A stretch of DNA of 64,000 nucleotides, from the NCBI GenBank assembly GCA_022559845.1, contig CM040126.1, positions 51,764,458-51,828,457 on the forward strand, read 5' to 3'. Source of the DNA: Amorphophallus konjac (taxonomy: Eukaryota; Streptophyta; Magnoliopsida; Alismatales; Araceae). The notes beneath the pieces are model-generated. The model was not told the DNA's origin. It did no database searches and saw only the letters and a list, made by a program, of their open reading frames with translations. The position numbers and the translations under genes were made by a program. Shown one piece after another: positions 42,124 through 53,372 of the stretch; the stretch's first letter is position 1, and every line of letters begins with the position of its first letter.

Positions 42124-44689
42124 AATTTCATCCTTGAAATTTGAGGTAACTACCAAGGCACAGGGGAAGAACAACACACCCAGCTAGCAATGCTCCCCGA
42201 GCTCCAACAAAGAAACCTTGATTCTCGCAAAAACACACAAAAGCACCGATCCTGAGGGACACAGCCAGACCTTGCTCACAAACAACTTGCCTCGCTCATA
42301 ATCCTAACACGCATCGATCATCAGAGCAGGCATAACGCAGAAAAGAACACCAGTCTGGCATCACCTTAGCTACAGTAGGAAAGCATCCATGGCATCGCTG
42401 TCACCATCTCGCTCATCGAGGAGGAGTAACCTGCATCACGAGAAATCGCCAGCAATCAAATTCCATGCTTGGCAGGCCAAACAAACATCAGCTTCACACT
42501 CAACTGACATATCTCATGCCCCGTACAAGGGGTAACCAATACTGAGCTTTCACCAGCTCACACAGTTATCTCACATGACTGGCGCAAATCCGCCAGCTCC
42601 ATGCCACAAACATCTCATACCTGGGAAGTCGAACGCCAACATCAACACAGGACCAATTCTATCAGAACACAAACTTCGACAAATCTCAGATCCAATCCAA
42701 GAAAAGCACATCCCATAATCAGCCACCAAAGGCCTCGTTGGCACACCACTCTTGCCATTCTCTATTCACTACAACTGGCATCTTCTATCTATGAAAGACC
42801 ATCCACCGGTCATCAGATACTCGTCAATGGGAAACCTGCACTTGCACAACTTCTTCCTTCTTTCTTGGTCCTTCACCAGATCAGATGAGAACATTCCAAA
42901 CCTTGAAAGGCCATCTGTTGACTCTTCCACTGGCCATCACTACATCTTGAGCTGATCCTCACTCGGACACCACATTCGATCTCGATCCTCATGCTAACTC
43001 AACCCTCCCAGGGGAGCACGATGAGACCAAAAAATAAGATTGCACTATCCTCGGTCCCCAACAGCTCTAGACTCAGACTTATAGGAAAAAAAAATCCTCC
43101 CATGCTGGTCGCGAGACCAAGGCTCACCATCCAACGACAACGTCCCTTCAGGGGCCTCCATCCACAGGCATCGACCTTCGTACCTGCTCTCATCACAGAG
43201 CCACAGCACATAGCCTAAATAATTCACGACACCCATTCCTAGGATGAGAAAATGCCAAAAGCTACCACAGCATCCTGGTCGATGATGCCACGACCAATGC
43301 ACATGAGTCCCCAGACAACACAGACCTTGCCATAGCTGATCATACGGCTAGCATTACCAGCCGCTCATAGCTACCTACTGGAACCCATAATCTCTCAGAG
43401 ATCACTTCTCATAACCATGATCCCATTAGAGGACACAGCTTCCAACACAGTCGAGCACTTAGCTTACCAGCTCCGACCATCGCGTCCCCGACCTCAGTCA
43501 GGCCACCATCTTACAACCTCTATCCAGGTTCAACACTCGATGCCTGACACAACTTGCAATACAAGTCGGGCACCAAGCCACCGACTCTAGCCATCACATC
43601 TTTGCTCTCTATTAGGCGATTCTTCAGTAATCTCATCTGAGTTTAACCTCAATGCCTGACATGATTTTCGGCAATTGAATAGGGTACTCATGTGGCAATT
43701 CACCAACATATTTCCCCAACTCTCCTATCCTACCAATGCCACAACCCACATTGCCTTAAGCAATGGCACGATAATCGAGATGACTTACACAGTCAAACCA
43801 ATCTCACATCGAGGAACCAATCCTCCGATGCTCTTCACAAATCCTCGGGAATCTGCCCATAGCAACCAACGCTATGATCCTAGACTTGCGGGTTATGGGC
43901 CCACCAGGCTTTCGCTACGCACTCTGATCCACACGCACAGCCATCTTGAACAACTCCGGATTCACCTTCCGATCACAGCTCGACATGGCTGGCTAACCCA
44001 AGAAAATAGGGTGAGGAAAGCTCCAATGTCTCGAACCCAAAGCACAGATTCTCTCTCTTAATCTGGTGATCCCCCTATAACTCTACAGACTCTGCTCTAC
44101 AATGCATCGAAAAACTCAACACCAGCCACATTTGCTCACAAACACAACCCAACTGGAGCTCATCCTTCCAGGACAGCATCAGCACACCCTTACGCAACAG
44201 GGGATGGGCACGAATCCTCATCGGCAGTCGCACTACCAAACCGCAACACATGTCTCGCACAGACTCCCAGGCATGCAAGGGGAAGTCAACCAATCCAATT
44301 ACACTATGCGAGACAGTGGAATCCATCCAACGACACTTCTCTCAATCCAGGGAGACAACATTATACCTTCAACAAGGCAAGGGGGGGGGGGTCTCCAAAC
44401 TTGACCTGATCTCAAGTCTCGCACATGCTGGGAATCTCACCTTTCGGCACCAGGAAAAACCATTACTAATGTAATTCTTTAGACTCATCTATATGAATAA
44501 AATTTCACCTCCTAGCTGTGCATTGGTCCTCTAATGCACCTAGGAAAGGTTTTTGATAAAAAAAAATCTCTTCTGACAATACTCACCAAGTGTTTCGTCG
44601 GACCAGACAGGTGGCATCACCTGGCACACCATCACAGCTCGCCGAACCACAGCACACCACGCCTCGAGCACTGGATTGCTGATCACCTG
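42124..44689 (-). mobile_element. Element E internal region, no recognisable pol
   Basis: It follows the polypurine tract, so on the - strand it is the 3' internal region of E. Frames reach 128 codons but none resembles a retrotransposon protein, and I saw no integrase, chromodomain or reverse transcriptase motif on either strand. It is either heavily decayed or a non-autonomous derivative with replaced internal sequence. A run of ten G lies near 44383-44392. The region is cut at 44690 by element F. Confidence 0.5.
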
Positions 44690-46211
44690 TGTTGTGTATG
44701 TGATTTTGATGATTACAAACTGACTTTGTTGCTTGGCCTTGTGCTTGAATGGTTATTCATGTCTTCATGTGCTTGAACTCCCTATCCTCTAGCTATGAAG
44801 TTTGAAATGGTTGTGGAGATGATTACAAAATGTTGTTATTGTGATATCATCAGGTGGATGCATTTGTGACTCTATAAGGCTCATATGTGCTTTGATGTTA
44901 GCACATTGTATATACATTGCATATACACTTGGTGAGACTACTTTGTATTCAGTGAGAAAGATTTTATGGAAAGCATGCTTGAATAAATGTCATATTGAGT
45001 CTCATGTTATGCATGTGTACTTCGGCTAATGCTAAATGAATGATTGAGATGCAATACCATTGTATTTGCCTTAATTAGTTACTTGGAAGATTCAAGAAGA
45101 TCCCTTGTTTATAAAAATTCCCCTCATGTAATCAATGCTCGATGAATGTGATTTTTATCAATAAGAAGGTCATTTGAATGAATGAGTTCCAATGCTATTA
45201 TACATGCATTTGCATTTGGCATGATTGTCTACATGTGCGTGTGGAAGCATCTTGATGTTGAAGGCTATGAAGATACAAGAATGTTATTGAATGGTTGAGC
45301 TCCCATGTCTTTATATTTGAATGATTGAGCTCCCATATCATTGTATATGCCTTAGATACGATGGAAGATTCAAAGTGCTTCAAATGCCAAAGCTTGTGAC
45401 TTATGTCTTTATGGAAACATTTATTTATACAATGAGCATTTGGATGATTGACAAGTTATAGAGGTTCTTTTGGAAGAATCAAGTTTATGAGCTCTTAACT
45501 TTCATACATATGGTGACTTGATACTCTTGTAATTTTGCTGGTCCAAGGATGGTTTTTATACCCTCCCATATCAAGTGGATCATGGTAATATCTATTACCC
45601 ACCTTGTGTGCTTGAATTGGAGGAGGTTGAGGTAGAGCTTTCATGCCTTTGTATTTCGACAATTGAGAGATTCAATTTCATCACAACAAAAACTTGTCAT
45701 ATGGTGGAATGTGTTTTTGTTGATTGATATGAGAAGACATATACATGATTAAATGGGTTTTCATGAATATCATCATTGAGCTAAAGGAGGTGAATTTGGT
45801 TCATAGTGCTCAAGCTTCAATTGCATGCTAATCTTGCATTGGTGTAATGGCTTAATACTCATTTGAATGCTAATGTGCTCATGTGATGGAAACTATCTTG
45901 GTATTCATGAGTTTTCATGCATATTGTGTATGGGTTGCAATATCCTTGTTGATGGTCCCATGAATGGGTTTGAAGCATTTTTCATGAAATGGGTTCTCAA
46001 GTGCCCTTCATGCATGATTCTCATGATAGTCATGTGGTAGCATCTTGCTCATTTAACTTTCCATATTCCTTGTTGAATCTAAGGTTGAATGATGTTTTTA
46101 AGACCTTCTAATGCATATTTTTCACTTGGAAAAAAAATCAAATTTTCAATTGGGGTTGAAGGTTTTTCAGACTACATTAGACTGCATTAAGCAGTCTTTG
46201 TGCTGGGCAGA

Positions 46212-46404
46212 AGGTGTCGACACCTGGTGTCGACAGTTAGTGCTTGCTGGGCAGAAGGTTTTGACACCTGGTGTCGACACCTAGTGCTCACTGGCTCTAA
46301 CCAGTGAAGCTGCCCAGAAGGTGTCAACACCAAGTGTCGACACCTATCTGCCAGAGTTTTGTTTTTCATGTTTTTGTGTGTGCAGGGTGTAGGTGTCGAC
46401 ACCT
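46212..46404. repeat. GGTGTCGACACC palindrome array in F U3
   Basis: About seven full or partial copies of the 12-bp palindrome GGTGTCGACACC occur (perfect at 46213-46224 and near 46392-46403), with variants GGTTTTGACACC and GGTGTCAACACC changed at or near the central CpG. A separate stem CACTGG/CCAGTG lies at 46289-46306. The second LTR carries five copies at 54891-55037. Confidence 0.88.
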
Positions 46405-46561
46405 TCCGGTAGGTCCGCGACGGGAGTTTGTGAAAGTCTTCAAAACCCAATGAAAACCCTATGAAACTTTACCAAACTACCCCCAAAGGTTCCTAAACAT
46501 ATTAGGTTGTTTCTAACATGTTTTGTGAAGGCTTTATGTGTCTTTTTTCCACTCTATCTTG

Positions 46562-46572
46562 CATATATAAAT
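46562..46572 (+). promoter_or_regulatory. Element F LTR TATA box
   Basis: CATATATAAAT lies about 160 bp downstream of the palindrome array. The second LTR has TATATATATGAG at the same place (about 55197-55208). Confidence 0.6.
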
Positions 46573-46924
46573 GAGTTGCAATTTTTGTGAGAGAACAGCC
46601 CTAATGCTCATTTGTTCTTTCGTATAGGTGAAGAAAAGGGGAAAAACGTGCTGGAGCTCTTGCAAGGAGGATATCATCTACATTCGTGAAGATCTGGAGC
46701 TTGTGGAAGAAGGAAAAGAGGAGCGGCTCGAGGAGAGGAAGAAGATGATGTCGAAATCGTGATCATCCATCAACGAGCCAAGGAGAACCAGATTTTGTTG
46801 AAGAAGGGGGAGCTTTATTCTTGATGCCTCTTTCTAGTTTCCATCTATAGAATTTTTTGGGGGGTCATTGCATCTATTTGTCTTCATTTCATATAAATCT
46901 GAAAGAATATTTTGTGTGGGTGTT

Positions 46925-47166
46925 CGGAGAAAGGGTTCTTCGAGTGTTTATGTTGACGTGTGTGCGTCGATTTGTGCGGAGTATATCCACGTGTGTGCTT
47001 GGACGTATCTTGGGGTGTATTCCCCATGTGTGGTTGAGAGTTTACTCTCGTGTGGTTGTGTAGACATTGATCTACGTGTGTGTGGTGGAGCTTGGCTCCA
47101 TGTGTGTGTGGGGATTTATCCCCGGGCTATTTTTTACAGTAGTGAAGCCTCACCGGTTTGGTGAGG
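46925..47166 (+). repeat. Short-hairpin array in F U5 (5' LTR)
   Basis: Eight or more hairpins are separated by TGTG-rich spacers: CGGAGAA/TTCTTCG, GACG/CGTC, TGGGG/CCCCA (47011-47026), GAGAG-TTTA-CTCTC (47036-47049), GTAGA/TCTAC (47060-47075), TGGAGC/GCTCCA (47086-47100), GGGGA-TTTA-TCCCC (47110-47123) and CCTCACC/GGTGAGG (47148-47166). The copy in the second LTR (63151-63392) shows paired changes in some stems. Confidence 0.85.
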
Positions 47167-47459
47167 GGTGGATGTAGGGAGCCCGTCGTGGTCTCGAACC
47201 ACCTTAAAAATCCCCGTGTCTTGTGGTTTGATCTTTGTGATTATGTGCTTCACTATCTTATCTATTTATGCAATCGTATGAGCTCGATGAGATTGAGTGA
47301 ATTAAGTTTAAATATGTTTAAATTAAATTCCTCAATGTTATCAATCTTGTTAATTCCGCTGTGCGTAAGTTTGTGTTTTTAATTGGACATAGTTTTTAGT
47401 AGACGGATCTATTCACCCCCCCTCTAGATCCGTGTTCCTGCACTACGGGACCCAACAAT

Positions 47460-47471
47460 TGGTATCAGAGT
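47460..47471 (+). other. Element F primer binding site (initiator tRNA-Met)
   Basis: TGGTATCAGAGT starts 3 nt after the LTR and matches the tRNA-iMet complement except at the last base. Confidence 0.88.
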
Positions 47472-47531
47472 GAGGCTCTGTTATCCCTAGATCTAGCGAT
47501 CTACAGAGTGATCCTAGTGCATTCTACAATC

Positions 47532-49393
47532 ATGAATTTTTCTGTTGAACATATCTCAATGAATTGTTTGCCAATCTTTACTGGTTCAGATTTTGATTCA
47601 TGGCTAGGCAAACTGTGTGTGGTGATCAATTCTATTAATCCTAGTCTTTGGAAATTGATTTATCATGGTCCACACATATTACCTCTAGATGAGACCAAGT
47701 GGTCTAATCAGGATAAGATGATGCACCATGATAATGTTACTGCTTTTAGTTTATTGAAAGCTTCCGTAAGTACTAACAAGTATCTATTTGTATCTTCTTG
47801 TAGGATGGCAAAGGAGCTTATGGACCGATTGATCAAAGCTCAAGATAAGGAAAGACAAAAATATCTCATGGCCGACGTTGTTGATCAACAAAGTGACGAA
47901 AATGCAGAAGAGGTAAATTTTGATTTTGAAGAATTTACTCTTGATGATCTTGTTGATGCTTATGATGAGTTGGAAAAGTAATATAAGAAAATCAAGTCAG
48001 AAAATAAAAAATTGAAAAAGAAATCTAAAAACATGCTCTATGAAAATGGATTTTGTGATAAATGTTTTGAGCTTGATAACTTGATTGAACTTTTAGATCA
48101 TGATGTTGAATGTCATAAGGAAACCATTGCTTGTTTGAGAACTGAAAATGTTACCCTCAAGAATAAAATCGATCAATTGGAGAAAACTGAAAAAGATCTA
48201 AGAAATAAAATAGAATCAAACTCAATTGATCAGGATATTTACAATGAATTGATTATGAATGATAAACTTACAAATGAAAATGAAGAACTTAAAAAGGAAA
48301 ACAGTGCTATATTGATTCAGATATCTCTACTTGAAGGTAACATGAAGTTTCTTGAAAAAGAAAATGTTTTGTTAAAATCTGAAAATGAAAAACTGAAACA
48401 TCTAAATACAACCATGTCTAAAAAATTACTTACTTTTGAAAAAGGGGAAAGTTTGATTGTTGATGATTGTGAACAGATGCATGTGCTAGAACAAATGATG
48501 GAAAGCTACAAAACCATCAATGTCCAATTGAATGATAAAGTCATTTCTTGTGATAATGAGATCATTTCCTATGAATTGTATATTTCATCACTTGAAAAGA
48601 AATTCTTGATCTGAATGCTTCTTTGTCTAAGTTTGTGAATGGGGAAGAAAATCTGAACAAGATTTTGGGGACCAAGGTAAATTTTCAAAGAGAAGGTCTT
48701 GGGTATGAACCCACCAAAAAGAAAGCCTTTGGGTTAAAGACTCAAACATCTTTTGTGCATGCTTCATGTTCCTCAAATTTGTCAAATGCTTCTTGTGTTG
48801 AGAAATCAAATCCCAAAGCTCAGGCTCAACCTAGGAACAATAGGATTGATGCTCACAAAAGTCACAAAAATCATGTTCCAAAATAAACAAATGTCAATTG
48901 TCATTATTGTGGTAAGTGTGGTCATTTGATGAATGATTGTTTCATTATGAAATCGGATGATTTGAAAGCATGCAAAAATGAACTTATTTCCAAAAGAAAA
49001 AGGGATGCTTGTTTTAAATATGGAAAGCTAGGACACTATGTGTCACAGTGTTGGCAAGTAAATGAAAGAATGAATTTCAAAGTCAAAAATATTTATACTT
49101 TTGCCAACCCACAGAAATTCAATGCGCATCCTGTTGTGAAGAAGAGTTATTTCCATATTTATAATGATAACATTCATGCTAAATCACAGAAATTTGATTA
49201 TCGTGTTTATAAGAATTCTGTGAAGTCTTCAAAATGTTGTCATTACTGTAGAAAGTTTGGGCATACTATGCATGATTGTGATTTGATGAATTTTGATGAT
49301 ATGTTTGTCCAGAGAATGTGGAAGGCACCCATTAGAGGTGCAACTAACCATCCGGGACCCAAGAAGGTTTGGGTACCCAAAACTATTGAATGA
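47532..49393 (+). pseudogene. gag: Element F SIRE-like gag, broken
   Basis: Gag forms the particle and binds RNA. The ATG at 47532 (MNFSVEHISMNCLPIFTGSDFDSW) starts a copia capsid region. The same frame continues past a TAA at 47979 into a long coiled-coil segment (48012-48600: EVTLK-type heptads such as TLKNKIDQLEKTEKDLRNKIE). A frame change near 48600 leads into the SLSKFVNGEENLNKILG motif and GLGYEP. A further TAA at 48884 precedes three zinc knuckles: CHYCGKCGHLMNDC, CFKYGKLGHYVSQC (second cysteine lost) and CHYCRKFGHTMHDC. It ends at GPKKVWVPKTIE, the point where SIRE elements continue into protease. Lesions are thus two stops and one frameshift, and pol is missing entirely. Confidence 0.85.
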
Positions 49394-50464
49394 GAATTTT
49401 TGTTGCAGGGCTGCCTTGAGGCCAAGTGGAAGGCTTGGAAGATGATGGATGCTCAAGGCACAAGTATAGAAAATAAATTTGCTGTGGAATGCACTTCTTA
49501 AAGTGCTTCTAACCTCCAAGGATCTAAGGAAGCTTGGATACTCAAGTCTGCAATATGAGAACCTTGATGCAGGAATGCCTTGAGGCCAATGCAGGGTCAT
49601 GGTTGCTTCAAGTCGACATTTGTTGAAGCCTAAGTCAACTTGGCCAGTTCTTGTGTGATGCCTTGGTAAACATGGGCTTGTCCTTGAGTTGATACTGATT
49701 TGTAAGTTGGTTGTTCATGCTTTGTGCACATTGATTGTGTGAATTCTCAGTTCATACTGCTGGAAATTAAGTCTCTAATATGTAGTTTTGAAGATGCAGT
49801 CTTGTGTGTTTTATGTGCATCAACCTTGTCTACACATGTGCTTAGACTTGGTCCTTCATGTGCACTGACCTTTCATATTGTGCATCGACCTATGTTGAAC
49901 ATACACTGACCTTTCCTTAATAACTTGTTCATATGCATTGACCGGTGCTACACATGGACAGACCTTGGTTCTTCATGTGCTTATACTTGTGCTTTATATG
50001 CATAGACTTGACTCTTTACATTATTGGACTAAACTTGAAATTTCTGAACTGAACTTTGAACTCATGTCAGCTTGAGTGAATCACTTGTATTGATAGCTAC
50101 AACTCATCATACATACTTGCAGCTCATAGGAGATTATCTTGTGGAAGAAAAGCATTAAAATTGGTTTTCTCATTTGTATTGAATTGAGATTGATATGAAA
50201 TTGAGTTTCTGATACTGTAGGTTGAGAGAGAGAGAGTCATATGTGATGAAAAGCCTTGAAGTTAGTTTCTTCATATGTATTGGTTTAATATTGACATGAA
50301 TTGAGCTCTTTACAGTGCATGTTTGATTATGACCATCAACCCTTGAAATCATGGTAAGAATTCAATGTTTGAATGTATCTCCATGTGCCTAGATTGGGTT
50401 TAATTCATGTATAGCATTTCTGGGCTTAGATTAACTATCTTAGGCAGTTTTGCATGTTTCCTCA

Positions 50465-50760
50465 GTCGGTGTCGACACCAGGTGTCGACACCTACACATT
50501 GGGTGTGATTTTTTTTGTTAAGAGACAGAACTTGCTGAAGTTGGTGTCAACACCATGTGTCGACACCTGGCCTGGCAGATCCGGAACGGGTCTGCGTATT
50601 GGGTTTTGAAATGCCCATCTTGAGGTCCGATTGGGTTGAGCTTTTACCCCATTACCCTTAGGGTTTCTCTTCATATTCTAAAGAAGTTTTGGAAGGGTTT
50701 TGGCATGGGGTTCTTGGTCTTGTCATATCCTTATATGCTGCTATTTATAAGATGCGAATT
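50465..50760 (+). repeat. LTR-like promoter fragment inside F
   Basis: GGTGTCGACACC-type palindromes (near 50468, 50482, 50543, 50556) are followed by AGATCCGGAACGGG, similar to AGGTCCGCGACGGG in the F LTR, and by the TATA-like CTATTTATAA at 50741-50750. The order copies that of the F LTR U3. It could be a fragment of a related LTR. Confidence 0.5.
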
Positions 50761-51184
50761 TGGGATTTCAAGGGAACTCTTTTGGCTAATATCGTTCTAT
50801 TTCTTGCTGGAGAGAAAGAAAGGAGCTCAAGAGGACCTCAACGCCAGATTTGATCTACTTCAATTGAAATTTGGAGCTTGTTGATGAAGAACATAGCAAG
50901 GGGAATAAAGCGAAGAATTGGATGATGTCAATAAAGGTAACTCAAGGTAAAGGTGAGATAATAAAGTGTTTGGTTGAAGTTCTTTGGTCTTGATGCCAGT
51001 GCCATCTCTTGACAGATAGTGATTTTGAAATTTTGAATACCCTTTGGTTACTTTTGACTTGTGAAAAATGAATGCTTGGCTGAAAAGAATTAAAAAATCT
51101 AAGAAGTATATATGAGAGTGTAGCCATTGAATGCCCTTTTCAAGTGGAAGTGCTTGTGTATGTGTGAAACCATCTGAAATTTCT

Positions 51185-51478
51185 GGTATATCTAAATGTG
51201 TTGCCGGAATGGTAGGTTAGGCTTATCAGAAAGGCATCACTTTGCGTGAGCTGGGCCTTCGGACCAAAATCTTCATCTCGTACCAGAATTTGAAAAATTG
51301 AATATTTGGTTCTAGATGATTTGTTTGCTAAACCCCCGATGTCATATGGGAATGCATTGTATTTTTCTGATCATCATTTCATGACTACATGGTATATAAA
51401 ATGGTGACATGTGGAAGGCCAGGTCAAGCCTGTCTGAAAGCTATCACCATGCGTGAGAATGTGCCTCCGCCCGGTACC
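51185..51478 (+). repeat. Two tandem copies of the motif shared with the A leader
   Basis: Copies at 51185-51284 (100 nt) and 51391-51478 (88 nt), period 206 nt, each run from GGTATAT to GTACC. They share AGGTTAGGCTTATC / AGGTCAAGCCTGTC, GAAAG, ATCAC and TGCGTGAG with each other, and related blocks with 2648-2747 in element A. TCAC/GTGA can form the tip of a stem in both. Confidence 0.65.
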
Positions 51479-53358
51479 ATGAATCATCTATTGCATATGG
51501 CATCAAACTTAAATGAAATTTCTGAAATCATACATTGATTAAGGGGGAGTCTTGCAAGCTGAAAATTTTAAGATTGATGTTTTTCCATTCTCTCAGTATG
51601 ATGATGTTATTCTGTGGCTGAACATTTTGAGGACTGAATTTGATCAATGTTCTGTGATCTTTACCAATGTGCTACTCATCCTTTTGGATAAAAGTAAAAA
51701 TGTTTTCAAGGAAAAGGTCACATGTGATGATTTTGATGCTTTGAATGAATTTTTTGAATTATCTTTTCAAAATAAAACTGTGTTCTCATAATTAAAAAAA
51801 AAATTGCATGTCATGTATTAGTTGCATTAGATGCATATAGAGTTGTCATGTGAAATCTGAAATCTTACATCACATTACATATTTGCATATCATTTTCTGC
51901 ATATCATTCACATAGTGCTTTTGGAAGATGAAGCTCATCGTGTGTCTTGTTGCATAGTTGGCATTTTCAGCATGCATATAGTGCATATTTTGAAATGTAT
52001 CATTTTGAACATTTTATGTTACATAAATGTCAAAATGAATACTTCCAACAATGGCATCATATCTTTGGGGCCAATAATTCAAGAATTGAAATTGCATATC
52101 TTTTCATTTTGCATTGCATATTCCATATACTCCCATTGTATGCTTGCATGTTAATATATGCTAAAACCCCTTCCTTGAAATTTCTAAGATCGAATACTCC
52201 ATTGATAAATACTGTTGCATCTGAGTCTTAACAAGTGTGCTTCATGTCAAACTCTCAGGGGGGCATTTCATGCTTATTGCATTTACATAGGGGGAGCTGC
52301 ACTATCTTGTTTTGAGTTAAATTTTCTCCATACATGTTAAATCAAATTCGCACACTTCATGCACTATAATGTGAAATTGAGTGTTATTCATAAGGATATA
52401 AGAATTTCATTTCAATATTTTAAAGTAATTCAAGTTGCTGCATGAATGATAAATAGACAGTTGAGGAAAAAGTTACCTGCCTCCGCATAAAAAAATGGAT
52501 GTAATGAAAGGCAGAGCAATGCTTAGTCTCACTGCGTAAATTGGGCACATGTCACTTGAGACGTGATGCGGTTCATTTCTGAAAAGTGTTGACTAAAGTA
52601 CCTCTATTCAAAATGAGGTGAAATGGTTCAGTATTCTGAGTAACCGGAGATTCTAGCATGAGCTCCATGTGTCTCCTCACGTAAAAAAGAATTATTTGAA
52701 CCTGATCATTCTTAGAAAAATTAGATTGTCAGTGTGAAAATTTCTAATGATAAATTTAATTGAGGCTGAGCGAAGCCTCCAATACGCTACTCTCAAGATT
52801 GAAATGCAGTCTGTGCAATTATTATTGTGTTTAATTGGAAATATGGTTATCCATATGGCTAAAATTCATTCTCATGTTACTCACTTACACATGGTAATTT
52901 GATTTGATATGTATTCTAAAAATTTGATTAACTGCATGACCTGCTGTACGTCTTCTCTTATCTATCTGTACACTCCTCCAGGTGTAATCATGAGCACTCT
53001 GATCTTAATAACTCACCTACACTTTTCGTACACCTATCCCTTCACTCTAAATAAAATGAGGGAGCTATATTGCATGTATATATATCTATGTGCTTGGAGA
53101 TCAATCATACTAGATCATTTTACTTACATTTTACATGTCCATATTATCCACATTTGCATTTCAAAGTTGTGCAATTAGTTCATGCATACTGTGCATATTG
53201 TTTCTCTTTATAACCCCATTGTCTGTAAGTTTTTGTCAAAGAAAAAATAATAATGTTGTTTTTGGTTTTGCTGCCATCATGGATTCCCCATCATGATCCT
53301 CATTTCTGATTATGTCAAAGGGGGAGAGAGCATTATAGCATAACATTTTATCATCATC

Positions 53359-53372
53359 AAAATGGGGGAGAT
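53359..53372 (+). other. Element F polypurine tract
   Basis: AAAATGGGGGAGAT abuts the 3' LTR. A second purine tract, AAAGGGGGAGAGAG, lies near 53318-53331, a doubling also seen in SIRE-type elements. Confidence 0.8.

Larger units (their letters stand above)
44690..47457 (+). repeat. Element F 5' LTR
   Basis: This 2,768-bp LTR contains in order the palindrome array (46212-46404), TATA box (46562-46572), U5 hairpin array (46925-47166) and the CAACA end. It is about 47 bp longer than the second LTR without G, largely through one extra palindrome unit. Confidence 0.92.
49394..53358 (+). other. Element F non-coding internal region
   Basis: No pol domain is visible on either strand. Contents include a diverged duplicate of a TGCCTTGAGGCCAA segment (about 49412 and 49577), an LTR-promoter-like segment at 50465-50760, the shared 100-nt motif in two copies (51185-51478), and a 79-codon frame at 51552-51791 of unknown nature. 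The rest is AT-rich with repeated GCATAT phrases. It fills the place of pol. Confidence 0.6.

Noticed and set aside
51552..51791. 79-codon frame in F as a gag remnant
   Set aside because: No recognisable gag motif and no support beyond being open.
52440..52690. Possible third and fourth copies of the shared 100-nt motif in F
   Set aside because: TCACTGCGTAAATTGGGC is reminiscent, but the GGTATAT...GTACC frame and the central blocks are missing.
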